8,799 bases of DNA from Campylobacterales bacterium (GTDB taxonomy: Bacteria > Campylobacterota > Campylobacteria > Campylobacterales > Arcobacteraceae), in contig JAMOPZ010000368.1 of the NCBI GenBank assembly GCA_027064245.1, positions 1 to 8,799 on the forward strand, given 5' to 3'. The notes under the pieces are model-generated. The model had not been told where the DNA came from, did no database searches, and worked only from the letters and a program-made list of their open reading frames with translations. Positions 1 through 6,069 of the stretch are shown here, piece by piece; positions within the stretch are counted from its first letter, which is position 1, and every line of letters starts with the position of its first letter. The translations under genes and the position numbers were made by a program.

Positions 1-287
1 TGTTTACTATAGTCCCTTTAATTATTATATTTTTATGTAGTTCTTATATATATTTAAATGATGTTTCTATGATAGTTATGATACTAATATATCTATTTGA
101 GATAGGTTTAGTTATAGGAACTTTTTTTCTATACAAAAAAATAAAATTAGACTTAAAAGATCAAGAACAAAATAAAATAAAACAAGAGATATACAATTTA
201 AAACAAAAAGTAAGTAATACAAATGATGAAATACTAAAAAAAAGTTTAGAAAATAAGATTATAAATTTAGAACAAAGTTTAAAATAA
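1..287 (+). CDS. 3' end of an unrecognised membrane protein (5' truncated by window edge)
   Basis: The reading frame is open from base 3 to a TAA at 285-287, and no start codon occurs before the ATG at 69, so the gene probably begins outside the window. The 94 visible codons encode a hydrophobic stretch (visible residues 1-18, FTIVPLIIIFLCSSYIYL). A short polar turn (NDV) and a second hydrophobic stretch (about residues 23-44) follow. The last 50 residues are charged and rich in Lys, Glu, Asn and Leu, with a coiled-coil look. This suggests two membrane helices and a C-terminal cytoplasmic helix. If the ATG at 69 were the true start, the product would be a 72-residue protein with one membrane helix; the hydrophobic upstream codons argue against that. 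I do not recognise the family and assign no function. Confidence 0.6.
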   Translation, partial: FTIVPLIIIFLCSSYIYLNDVSMIVMILIYLFEIGLVIGTFFLYKKIKLDLKDQEQNKIKQEIYNLKQKVSNTNDEILKKSLENKIINLEQSLK

Positions 288-288
288 A

Positions 289-327
289 TGGAATTTGGTA
301 TAATATAGCAAAATAAATTTAGGAGAG
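289..327 (+). promoter_or_regulatory. Extended -10 promoter and ribosome binding site of ridA
   Basis: A perfect TATAAT at 299-304 is preceded by TTTGG, giving the TTTGGTATAAT extended -10 form typical of Campylobacterota sigma-70 promoters. No good -35 hexamer sits about 17 bases upstream. Transcription would start near 311. A strong Shine-Dalgarno sequence AGGAGAG follows at 321-327, a suitable distance from the ATG at 332. The promoter lies just after the stop of the preceding gene, so ridA is probably transcribed on its own. Confidence 0.65.
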
Positions 328-331
328 TAAA

Positions 332-715
332 ATGGAATTTTTACATACAGATAATGCACCAGCAGCAATAGGACCTTATTCACAAGCTATTAAAGTAAAT
401 GGATTTTTATATACTTCAGGACAAATAGCATTATTGCCAAGTGGAGAGATGGTTGAAAATGATATAAAAAAACAAGCACGACAAATTTTTACAAATTTAA
501 GATCAATCTTAGAAGAAAATCACAGTAGTTTTGATAAAGTTGTAAAGCTAAATATCTTTTTAACAAATATGAATGATTTTGGTATAGTAAATGTTATTAT
601 GGCTGAAGTATTTGGAGACCATAAACCTGTAAGAAGTACAGTTGAAGTTGCAGGACTTCCTAAAAATGCTATGATAGAGATGGATTTAATAGCTACTGTT
701 GTAGATTATCACTAA
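332..715 (+). CDS. ridA: RidA/YjgF-family enamine/imine deaminase
   Basis: The 127-residue product has the length and motifs of the RidA (YjgF/YER057c/UK114) family. These small cytosolic, usually trimeric proteins hydrolyse reactive enamine/imine intermediates such as 2-aminoacrylate, made by PLP enzymes like threonine dehydratase, to the keto acid and ammonia. Seen here are GPYSQA at residues 14-19, SGQI at 29-32, NDFGIVN at 81-87, and VRSTVEVAGLPK at 100-111. The last contains Arg101, which aligns with the catalytic carboxylate-binding arginine (Arg105 in E. coli RidA). Glu116 in the terminal IEMDLIA strand aligns with the conserved acidic residue Glu120. Retention of the arginine favours a true RidA over the inactive Rid subfamilies. 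The start is fixed by the strong AGGAGAG site. The gene stands alone, convergent with the minus-strand tRNAs. Confidence 0.93.
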   Translation: MEFLHTDNAPAAIGPYSQAIKVNGFLYTSGQIALLPSGEMVENDIKKQARQIFTNLRSILEENHSSFDKVVKLNIFLTNMNDFGIVNVIMAEVFGDHKPVRSTVEVAGLPKNAMIEMDLIATVVDYH

Positions 716-727
716 ATATATAGATAT

Positions 728-765
728 TGTAAATATTAAGTTTTTTACAGAACTTAATATTTACA
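728..765 (+). terminator. Perfect 15-bp inverted repeat between convergent ridA and tRNA-His; candidate bidirectional terminator
   Basis: Arms at 728-742 (TGTAAATATTAAGTT) and 751-765 (its exact reverse complement) are separated by an 8-base loop at 743-750. The hairpin lies 12 bases after the ridA stop and downstream of the minus-strand tRNA pair, where convergent transcription units need termination. The stem is AT-rich and neither strand shows a clean uridine tract after it, so it is not a textbook intrinsic terminator. It could instead be an operator or an mRNA 3'-end stabiliser. The repeat is certain; the function is inferred from position. Confidence 0.5.
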
Positions 766-846
766 GATAAGTAAAAATATGAATATATAGTATAAATTTT
801 TTAAGTAAAAAAGAATTTTTAAAATTGATTGAATTGATATATAAAA

Positions 847-924
847 TGGGGTAAGTAATGGGATTCGAACCCACGGCCCTCGGAACCACAACCCGATGCT
901 CTAACCAACTGAGCTATACCTACC
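847..924 (-). tRNA. tRNA-His (anticodon GTG)
   Basis: On the minus strand the sequence folds as a complete cloverleaf. The acceptor strand GGTAGGT pairs with ACTTACC (one G-U). The rest is the D arm TAGCTCAGTTGGTTAGAGC, the anticodon arm TCGGG-TTGTGGT-TCCGA with anticodon GTG (+ strand 887-889), and the T arm with GGTTCGAATCC. It starts with the extra 5' G (G-1) opposite C73 that is characteristic of tRNA-His, and the 3' CCA is encoded (847-849). It is the promoter-distal gene of a two-tRNA unit, 33 bases after tRNA-Pro, and presumably shares its primary transcript. Confidence 0.97.
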
Positions 925-957
925 ATAAATTTAAATATTTTTTTTGTGAAAGTAAAA

Positions 958-1035
958 TGGTCGGAGTGAGAGGATTCGAACCTCCGACCCCCTGGTCCCA
1001 AACCAGGTGCGCTAACCAGGCTGCGCTACACTCCG
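958..1035 (-). tRNA. tRNA-Pro (anticodon TGG)
   Basis: The minus strand reads CGGAGTG pairing perfectly with CACTCCG, then a D arm GCGCAGCCTGGTTAGCGC. The anticodon arm is CCTGG-TTTGGGA-CCAGG, giving anticodon TGG (+ strand 998-1000), and the T arm GGAGGTTCGAATCCTC follows. A discriminator A73 and an encoded CCA (958-960) complete it. Anticodon TGG can read all or most proline codons by wobble, fitting a small AT-rich genome, although other tRNA-Pro genes outside the window cannot be excluded. It is the first gene after the consensus promoter at 1068-1096. Confidence 0.97.
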
Positions 1036-1036
1036 T

Positions 1037-1057
1037 ATCTTTAAAGTCATCTTTAAA
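1037..1057 (-). repeat. 9-bp tandem direct repeat in the tRNA leader
   Basis: Two copies of ATCTTTAAA (+ strand 1037-1045 and 1049-1057) are offset by 12 bases in the short leader between the tRNA promoter and tRNA-Pro. The core CTTTAAAG of the first copy (1039-1046) is palindromic. The segment is removed when the 5' end of tRNA-Pro is matured. No function is assigned, and chance in AT-rich DNA is possible. Confidence 0.4.
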
Positions 1058-1067
1058 TATGGAGCGA

Positions 1068-1096
1068 ATTATACATTGTTTTTTTTAATTTGTCAA
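1068..1096 (-). promoter_or_regulatory. Perfect-consensus sigma-70 promoter of the tRNA-Pro/tRNA-His unit
   Basis: On the minus strand TTGACA (+ 1091-1096) and TATAAT (+ 1068-1073) are separated by exactly 17 bases, so both hexamers and the spacer are ideal. Transcription would start near + strand 1061, about 26 bases before mature tRNA-Pro. The bases just after the -10 (TCGCTCC) form the G+C-richer discriminator found at stable-RNA promoters under growth-rate or stringent control. That regulation is inferred from the motif. An A/T-rich inverted repeat directly upstream could act as an UP-like element. Confidence 0.9.
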
Positions 1097-1099
1097 GCT

Positions 1100-1133
1100 T
1101 TTTTAAAAAGAATTTATAATTTCTTTTTAAAAA
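1100..1133. repeat. Perfect 13-bp inverted repeat upstream of the tRNA promoter
   Basis: Arms 1100-1112 and 1121-1133 (TTTTTAAAAAGAA and its exact reverse complement) flank an 8-base loop at 1113-1120. A G-T pair at 1099/1134 could extend it. The repeat lies between the divergent tRNA promoter (its -35 ends at 1096) and the ribH promoter (from about 1196). It would serve as A/T-rich upstream promoter DNA, a protein-binding site or a cruciform. As a terminator it makes little sense, because transcription diverges here. Confidence 0.5.
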
Positions 1134-1195
1134 GAATAATAAGAGCTGAAAATAGATAAAATAGTTATAAATATTTAACTAAAATAATAGGATTT

Positions 1196-1232
1196 TTAGG
1201 ATATAATAAATCTATATAAAGATAATAAAGGG
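1196..1232 (+). promoter_or_regulatory. Extended -10 promoter and ribosome binding site of ribH
   Basis: TATAAT at 1202-1207 is preceded by TTTTTAGGA, again the T-rich extended -10 pattern without a clear -35. Transcription would start near 1214 and give a leader of about 24 bases. This is too short for an FMN riboswitch, and none is visible. The Shine-Dalgarno sequence AAAGGG (1227-1232) sits 5 bases before the ATG at 1238. Confidence 0.6.
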
Positions 1233-1237
1233 ATAAA

Positions 1238-1708
1238 ATGAATATTTTAGAGGGAAAATTAAATTTAAAAGGCAATGAGAAAGTTGCTATTATAAATGGT
1301 AGATTTAATCATATTATAACTGATAGATTAGTAGAAGGTGCAAAAGATGCATTTATAAGACATGGTGGAGATGAGTCAAATCTTGATCTTATTTTAGTAC
1401 CAGGTGCTTTTGAGATACCATTTGCACTAACAAAAGCTGTTGAGAGTAAAAAATATGATGCTATTTGTTGTGTAGGGGCAGTTATACGAGGGGCAACACC
1501 ACATTTTGATTATATAAGTGCTGAATCTACAAAAGGGATAGCAACTGTTGGTATGAAAAGTGGAATACCTGTTTCAAATGGTGTTTTAACTACAGATACT
1601 ATAGAGCAAGCAATAGAGCGAGCAGGAAGTAAAGCAGGAAATAAAGGTGCCGAAGCTATGGTAACAATTATAGAGATGTTAGATTTATATAAAGAGATGG
1701 GAAAATAG
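1238..1708 (+). CDS. ribH: 6,7-dimethyl-8-ribityllumazine synthase
   Basis: The penultimate enzyme of riboflavin synthesis condenses 5-amino-6-ribitylamino-uracil with 3,4-dihydroxy-2-butanone 4-phosphate to give the lumazine precursor. The 156 residues match the family's usual length and show all key motifs. These are GRFN at residues 21-24 with Phe23 for ring stacking, PGAFEIP at 55-61, GAVIRGATPHFD at 80-91 with the catalytic His89, and SNGVLT at 113-118. Finally IEQAIERAG occupies 122-130, with Arg128 in the phosphate-binding position, followed by KAGNKG. The protein is cytosolic and normally assembles into pentamers or 60-mer capsids. It heads the ribH-nusB-pyrF run; its TAG stop directly abuts the nusB ATG, so the two are translated in sequence from one message. 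In Campylobacter kdsA precedes ribH; here the tRNA pair lies upstream instead. Confidence 0.97.
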   Translation: MNILEGKLNLKGNEKVAIINGRFNHIITDRLVEGAKDAFIRHGGDESNLDLILVPGAFEIPFALTKAVESKKYDAICCVGAVIRGATPHFDYISAESTKGIATVGMKSGIPVSNGVLTTDTIEQAIERAGSKAGNKGAEAMVTIIEMLDLYKEMGK

Positions 1709-2113
1709 ATGGCTACAAGAACACAAGCAAGAGAATCTGTAATTGGACTTTTGTATGCTTATGACTTAGGAAATGAAAATATAGCAAAATTTTCAGATAT
1801 TATTCTTGAAGATAAAAAAATAAGAAATAAACAAAAAGATTTTGCAATGGATCTTTTTAATGGCACAATAGAAAAATTATCTGTTGTTGATGATCAAATT
1901 ACAGAACATCTAAAAAAAAGAGAGATTAATGATGTAGGTCATGTAGAAAAAGCAATTTTGCGATTATCTATTTATGAGATACTTTTTAGTAATCTTGATA
2001 AACCTATTATTATAAATGAAGCTATAGAATTATCAAAAAAATTAGCTTCAGATAATGCTCCAAAATTTATAAATGGTGTTTTAGATAGCATCAATAAAGA
2101 AGATATAAAATGA
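1709..2113 (+). CDS. nusB: Transcription antitermination factor NusB
   Basis: NusB binds the boxA RNA element together with S10 (NusE) and supports antitermination of rRNA transcription. The 134-residue all-helical protein has the expected size. The N-terminal RNA-binding helix is visible (RESVIGLLYAYDLG, residues 8-21). Residues 78-91 (HVEKAILRLSIYEI) match the family's ilRlalyEl helix. INEAIELSKKL (102-112) and APKFINGVLDSI (117-128) form the C-terminal signature. It starts at the base after the ribH stop, with a purine-rich site inside the ribH 3' end, and overlaps pyrF by four bases (ATGA). Coupling of ribH and nusB is widespread in bacteria, and the full trio matches Campylobacter. Confidence 0.95.
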   Translation: MATRTQARESVIGLLYAYDLGNENIAKFSDIILEDKKIRNKQKDFAMDLFNGTIEKLSVVDDQITEHLKKREINDVGHVEKAILRLSIYEILFSNLDKPIIINEAIELSKKLASDNAPKFINGVLDSINKEDIK

Positions 2114-2793
2114 GACTATGTGTTGCATTAGATCTTCCAACAAAAGAGGAAAATTTATCTTTAGCTAAAGAGATCAAAGATTTTGATATATGGCTTAAAG
2201 TTGGATTTAGAGCCTATATAAGAGATGGCAAAGAGTTTTTAGATGAATTAAAAACTATAAATCCAAATTTTAAAATATTTTTAGATCTAAAATTATATGA
2301 TATCCCAAATACTATGGCAGATGCTGCACAAGAGATTGCAAAATTAGGTATTGATATGTTTAATGTACATGCAAGTAGTGGAAAAATAGCTATGAATATG
2401 GTAATGGATAGATTAAGTAAGATAAAAAATAGACCTTTAGTTTTAGCTGTAACTGCACTTACAAGTTTTGATAATGATAATTTTAGATCTATTTACAATG
2501 AAGATATAGATCAAAAAGCTATTAAAATGGCAAAAGATAGTTTTGATTCAGGTCTTGATGGGGTAGTTTGTAGTGTATTTGAAAGTTTTAATATAAAAGA
2601 ACATAGTTCCAAAGAGTTTATAACTCTAACTCCAGGTATTCGTCCTTTTGGTGAAGAAAGTGGTGACCAAAAAAGAGTAGCAGATATAGCTAAGGCAAAA
2701 AAAGAACTTGTTGATTTTATAGTTGTTGGTCGTCCTATATATAAAGCTAGTAATCCTAAAGAGGTTGTTCAAAAAATATTAAAAAAGATATAG
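2110..2793 (+). CDS. pyrF: Orotidine 5'-phosphate decarboxylase
   Basis: PyrF decarboxylates OMP to UMP, the last step of de novo pyrimidine synthesis. At 227 residues it fits the shorter bacterial class. The catalytic Lys-Asp-Lys-Asp set is intact: Lys30 in WLKVGF, then Asp59, Lys61 and Asp64 in DLKLYDIPNT (59-68). Asp8 in VALDLP contacts the ribose. Phosphate-site motifs LTPGIRP (173-179) and VVGRPI (205-210) close the TIM barrel, and AVTALTSF (113-120) is the conserved strand-loop. The start is set by the ATGA overlap with nusB, which implies translational coupling. The Shine-Dalgarno sequence is weak (only AAGAAGA-like purines), consistent with reliance on coupling. No strong terminator follows. 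Confidence 0.97.
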   Translation: MRLCVALDLPTKEENLSLAKEIKDFDIWLKVGFRAYIRDGKEFLDELKTINPNFKIFLDLKLYDIPNTMADAAQEIAKLGIDMFNVHASSGKIAMNMVMDRLSKIKNRPLVLAVTALTSFDNDNFRSIYNEDIDQKAIKMAKDSFDSGLDGVVCSVFESFNIKEHSSKEFITLTPGIRPFGEESGDQKRVADIAKAKKELVDFIVVGRPIYKASNPKEVVQKILKKI

Positions 2794-2940
2794 TTTTTAT
2801 AGATACCTTTTATTGTATAAAAAGTTTATATTAAAAAAATAAAATTTATTTTAATTTATAAAAATACTATAAATTATTATAAGAAATAATATAAATATAA
2901 AGATATAATTTTACAATTTAGTACACTTTTAGGATAAAAT
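2794..2940 (+). promoter_or_regulatory. AT-rich intergenic region with candidate bat-operon promoter
   Basis: This 147-base gap is almost entirely A and T. A TATAAT at 2904-2909, preceded by AAAGA, is the best -10 candidate for the downstream operon. No -35 is evident, and several other AT-rich hexamers compete. A short A/T palindrome at 2836-2852 (AAAATAAA, one base, TTTATTTT) might weakly terminate pyrF transcription but has no G+C clamp. The ribosome binding site AGGA at 2931-2934 lies 6 bases before the ATG at 2941. Readthrough from pyrF cannot be excluded. Confidence 0.4.
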
Positions 2941-3354
2941 ATGGATAAAAATTTAGATAAACTAAAAGATATAAAAGATATTGTACCTATTACAGATCAT
3001 TCTATGTTTGTATTAATAGGTATAATTTTTTTTGTATTTATACTTATTATGGTAGTTACATATATACTAAAAAAAGATACACTACCCCCAAGAGAAACAA
3101 AAAAACAATTAATATATAAGAAAATTAAAAATTTAAATTTAAACAATGATAAAACTAAAGATATAATATATACTATTACAATAGATGGAAGATTATTTTT
3201 AGATATAAACAATCAAAATTTATATGATGAAATCCAAAAAAGAACAGAAAAATTCAAATATAAAAAAGATATAGAATCTTTAGATAACCGTACAAAAGAG
3301 TTAATAAAACAATTTATAAGTAGTATAAAAGTAGGTAAAATAGATGGTAAATAA
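2941..3354 (+). CDS. DUF4381-like small membrane protein heading the bat operon
   Basis: The 137-residue product begins with a polar segment (LKDIKDIVPITDHSMF, about residues 8-23). A single membrane helix follows (about 24-43, VLIGIIFFVFILIMVVTYIL), then a Lys/Asn-rich cytoplasmic domain of about 90 residues. A short N-terminal DI-x-P segment, one helix, a basic helical domain and a place directly before batA all match the DUF4381-type proteins of VWA/MoxR operons in other bacteria. The sequence match itself is weak, so this is inference from topology and position. Its molecular role is unknown; an assembly or adaptor role for BatA/BatB is plausible. Its 3' end overlaps batA by 11 bases, indicating co-translation. 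AGGA before ATG 2941 supports the start. Confidence 0.7.
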   Translation: MDKNLDKLKDIKDIVPITDHSMFVLIGIIFFVFILIMVVTYILKKDTLPPRETKKQLIYKKIKNLNLNNDKTKDIIYTITIDGRLFLDINNQNLYDEIQKRTEKFKYKKDIESLDNRTKELIKQFISSIKVGKIDGK

Positions 3355-4234
3355 TTTTGCATTTGAATACCCATATATATTTGTATTGATATTTGTTTAT
3401 ATTTTATGTAGTAAATATTGTAAGATTAAAAAAATAAGTTTTATATTCCCTAATGTAGCTTTATTAAGTAAGGCTTCCATTGGAACAAATAGGCTTTATG
3501 AAACTATAAAATTCTTAATATTTATTTTCCTTTTATTATCACTTAGTTCACCTATTTTAAAAGATAATATTACAACAACAAATGCAAAAGGGTATGAGAT
3601 ATCTTTGATTCTTGATGCTAGTGGTTCTATGAGAGAAGCAAATAAATTTGGAATTGTAAAAGATATTGTAAATAAATTTTTAGATCAAAGAAAATATGAT
3701 AAGATCGCTTTATCTTTATTTGCTGATTTTGCTTATGTTGCTATACCTCTTACTTATGATAAAAAAAGTATTAAAAGACTTCTTAGTAGACTTGATGTAG
3801 GAGTAGCAGGTGTTCGTCAAACAGCATTGTATGAAGCATTATTTTTAAGCAGTAATATTTTTAAAAATAGTAAAAGTAAGAATAAAATAGCTATATTATT
3901 AACAGATGGGGTAGATAATGTAAATAATATTCCCTTAAATGTAGCAATACAAACACTACAAAAATATGGAATAAAAGTTTATACAATAGGTATAGGATCT
4001 CCTACGGATTATAATGGAGCAGTTTTACATAAGATAGCTTTAAAAACTAAAGGGAAGTTTTTTCAAGCTAACTCTATAGAGAAACTTCAAGATATATATA
4101 AAACTATAAATAGTCTAGAAAAATCAAAAATAATGGCAAATAAATATATCAAAAAAACATATCTTTTTTATTATCCTTTAATTATAGCTATTTTATTTAT
4201 GTTTATATTTTTGTATATTAGAAATAAGGATTAA
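3344..4234 (+). CDS. batA: BatA-type membrane-anchored VWA-domain protein
   Basis: The 296-residue protein has the BatA layout. An N-terminal FEYPYIF membrane segment (about residues 10-22) and a second helix (54-70) come first. A von Willebrand A domain (about 86-257) and a C-terminal helix (272-291) follow, so the VWA domain faces the periplasm. The metal-binding MIDAS motif is complete: DASGSM (Asp91, Ser93, Ser95), Thr160 in RQTALYEAL, and TDG with Asp188. Gln159 replaces the Gly usual before that threonine. In Bacteroides and other bacteria Bat proteins form envelope complexes linked to aerotolerance or stress survival; the exact function here is unknown. The start overlaps the preceding gene by 11 bases with only a weak AGG site (3333-3335), so translation probably depends on the upstream gene. 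batB follows after 3 bases. Confidence 0.9.
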   Translation: MVNNFAFEYPYIFVLIFVYILCSKYCKIKKISFIFPNVALLSKASIGTNRLYETIKFLIFIFLLLSLSSPILKDNITTTNAKGYEISLILDASGSMREANKFGIVKDIVNKFLDQRKYDKIALSLFADFAYVAIPLTYDKKSIKRLLSRLDVGVAGVRQTALYEALFLSSNIFKNSKSKNKIAILLTDGVDNVNNIPLNVAIQTLQKYGIKVYTIGIGSPTDYNGAVLHKIALKTKGKFFQANSIEKLQDIYKTINSLEKSKIMANKYIKKTYLFYYPLIIAILFMFIFLYIRNKD

Positions 4235-4237
4235 AAA

Positions 4238-5215
4238 ATGATTGAGTTTAAATATATAGAGATTTTATCACTTTTAATTTTAATTTTACCATTGATATTT
4301 TTTATAAAAAAAAGAAAAAATAATATAGATAATCTTTTTTCAACAGAGGTATTAAAAAAAATCACTATAAATAAAGGTGGTATAACAAAGCAAACAAGAG
4401 ATATACTAATGATACTTTCTATTTGTTTTGCTATAGTAGCTCTTAGTCGACCATATATTGCAGGAAAGCATATTAAAGTAGATACAAAATTTATAGATGT
4501 TGTTGTAGGTTTTGATGTATCTAACTCTATGTTTGCAAACGATATTTATCCAGATCGTTTTAGTTTTGCAAAATTAAAATTTAAACAACTCCTAGATAAT
4601 TTTCAAAATGGACAAATAGGTATAATAGGGTTTAGTTCACGAGCATTTTTAATATCACCTATGACTCATGATTATAACTCTTTAAAATTTTTAACTTTAA
4701 ATTTGTCATTTGATTATATAAATTTAAAAGGAACATCTATTTTAAATGCTTTAAAATCAGTAAATATGTTATATGAAGATAAAGATCAATCAAAAATAGC
4801 AATATTTTTTACAGATGGTGGGGATAAAGATGATTTAAGTAAAGAGATATTGTATGCAAAAGAGCATAAAATATCAGTATTTATTTATGCAATTGCTACA
4901 ATTAAAGGTGGTGTTATAAAAACTGCAAATGGTGTATTAAAAGATAAAAAAGGTGATCTAATAATTACAAGATTAAATACAAATATAAAACAATTAGCCC
5001 TACAAACAGGGGGTGCATATTTAAAGTATTCATTAAAAAAAGGTGATATATCGCAACTTACTGATATTATTAAAGCAAAATATAATCAAAATAAAACAAA
5101 GCAAGATGAGATAGTAGATAATAAAGAGTTATTTTTTATACCTTTATTATTATCATTAATACTATTTTTTATATCAATATTTTCTTTACCAAGAAAAACA
5201 AAGGGATCTTTATGA
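4238..5215 (+). CDS. batB: BatB-type membrane-anchored VWA-domain protein
   Basis: This 325-residue paralogue of BatA carries helices at about residues 6-24, 54-71 and 298-317. Its periplasmic VWA domain spans about 86-280. MIDAS residues are all present: DVSNSM (Asp93, Ser95, Ser97), Thr166 in KGTSI, and TDGGD with Asp193. The stretch from GVIKTANG to LALQTGGAYLKYS (225-265) is the BatB-type region after the MIDAS strand. BatA and BatB are expected to form a hetero-complex in the inner membrane, presenting divalent-metal-dependent binding surfaces to partners such as BatD. A good AAGGA site (4226-4230) lies in the end of batA, 3 bases separate the genes, and the stop overlaps the batC start as ATGA. 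Confidence 0.9.
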   Translation: MIEFKYIEILSLLILILPLIFFIKKRKNNIDNLFSTEVLKKITINKGGITKQTRDILMILSICFAIVALSRPYIAGKHIKVDTKFIDVVVGFDVSNSMFANDIYPDRFSFAKLKFKQLLDNFQNGQIGIIGFSSRAFLISPMTHDYNSLKFLTLNLSFDYINLKGTSILNALKSVNMLYEDKDQSKIAIFFTDGGDKDDLSKEILYAKEHKISVFIYAIATIKGGVIKTANGVLKDKKGDLIITRLNTNIKQLALQTGGAYLKYSLKKGDISQLTDIIKAKYNQNKTKQDEIVDNKELFFIPLLLSLILFFISIFSLPRKTKGSL

Positions 5216-6069
5216 GAATAATTACTATTGTATTATTTATTAGTTATAGTTTATATGCTGGGGTATTTGATTTTTTAGATATACATAAAGCTAAAAATTC
5301 TTATAATAAACAAGATTATAATAGTAGTATAAAATATTATAAAAAAATATTTGAATCAAAAAAAACAGATAGTGCAAAATATGATCTTGCAAATAGTTAT
5401 TATAAAGCAAAAGATTTTAAAAATGCTTTAAAATATTTTGATCAAATAAAAGATAAAAAATTAGAGTTTAAAAAATTGCATAATCTTGGTAATACAAATG
5501 TTATGTTAGGAAAAATAGATCAAGCTATAAAAAATTATCAAGATGCTTTAAAAATAAAGGATGATAATGATACTAAGTTTAATCTTGAGTTATTAAAGAA
5601 AAAGAAAAAAGAGCAACAAAAACAGAAAAAGAAGCAAAAAAATAAGAAAAACAAGAAAAATAAAAATACTAAAAAAAATAAAGATCAAAAGAAAAATAAT
5701 AAACAATCAAATAATAAAGATAAAAAAAGCAAAGATAAAAAAAAGGATAAAGATAAAGAACAAAATAAAGAGAATAAAGATTCTAAAAAAAGTGATAAAC
5801 AAAAGAAAAAAGAGCAAAAAAAAGATAAAAAAGATAAAAGGAAGGATAAAGAACAAAATGGTTCTCAACAACAAAAAGATAATAAAAAACTTAATAAAAA
5901 AAGAGAACAAGAAAAAAATAATAAAAAAATAAAAGCTAAGAAAGCTATGCCAATAAGTGATATAGAAGAGGCAAAATATAAAAAAATGTTAAATCAACGA
6001 GGGATAAATACTTTACTATTACCAATAGATACAAAAGGAGAAAAAGATGAAGAACTTAAACCTTACTAA
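5212..6069 (+). CDS. batC: BatC-type periplasmic TPR protein with lysine-rich C-terminal half
   Basis: The 285-residue protein starts with a short signal peptide (residues 1-16, likely cleaved after SLYA). Three TPR-like helical repeats at about 24-125 are marked by YNKQDYNSSIKYYKKIF, YDLANSYYKAKDFKNALKYF and LHNLGNTNVMLGKIDQAIKNY. From about residue 129 to 245 the sequence is a low-complexity Lys/Asn/Gln/Asp/Glu tract, with lysine close to half of all residues. A short conserved-looking tail follows (PISDIEEAKYKKMLNQRG, 247-264). TPRs bind protein partners, and here presumably scaffold BatA, BatB and BatD on the periplasmic face. It could also be processed as a lipoprotein-less secreted factor, since no lipobox cysteine is present. 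AAGGGA at 5201-5206 supports the start. It overlaps batB by 4 bases and batD by 23. Confidence 0.87.
   Translation: MRIITIVLFISYSLYAGVFDFLDIHKAKNSYNKQDYNSSIKYYKKIFESKKTDSAKYDLANSYYKAKDFKNALKYFDQIKDKKLEFKKLHNLGNTNVMLGKIDQAIKNYQDALKIKDDNDTKFNLELLKKKKKEQQKQKKKQKNKKNKKNKNTKKNKDQKKNNKQSNNKDKKSKDKKKDKDKEQNKENKDSKKSDKQKKKEQKKDKKDKRKDKEQNGSQQQKDNKKLNKKREQEKNNKKIKAKKAMPISDIEEAKYKKMLNQRGINTLLLPIDTKGEKDEELKPY
5596..5946 (+). repeat. Low-complexity A-rich tract encoding the lysine-rich region of BatC
   Basis: About 350 bases consist mostly of AAA, AAG, AAT, GAT and CAA codons. They contain several A8 runs, for example 5671-5678, 5737-5744 and 5816-5823. The coding frame stays open throughout. Long A runs are prone to replication and transcription slippage, so this is the likeliest place in the operon for length polymorphism or frameshifts. 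Confidence 0.8.

Noticed and set aside
797..812. TTTTTTA-AG-TAAAAAA palindrome as terminator of the tRNA unit
   Set aside because: Only A/T pairs and a loop of two bases; it cannot be distinguished from chance in this composition, and the 15-bp repeat at 728-765 is the better candidate.
858..1088. Open frame on the + strand across both tRNAs (with motifs like GFEPPTPWSQTRCANQAALHS)
   Set aside because: It is the antisense translation of tRNA-His and tRNA-Pro, a well-known source of spurious hypothetical proteins; the minus-strand frame 819-1001 is likewise a reading through the tRNAs.
1207..1237. FMN riboswitch upstream of ribH
   Set aside because: The predicted leader is only about 24 bases and contains none of the conserved RFN-element stems.
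2997..3212. Minus-strand open frame inside the first bat gene
   Set aside because: Shadow of the + strand gene in AT-rich DNA; the + frame has a ribosome binding site, operon context and a coherent topology.
5707..5910. Minus-strand open frame rich in Phe and Ile
   Set aside because: It is the complement of the A-rich lysine tract of batC; no start signal or protein-like composition.
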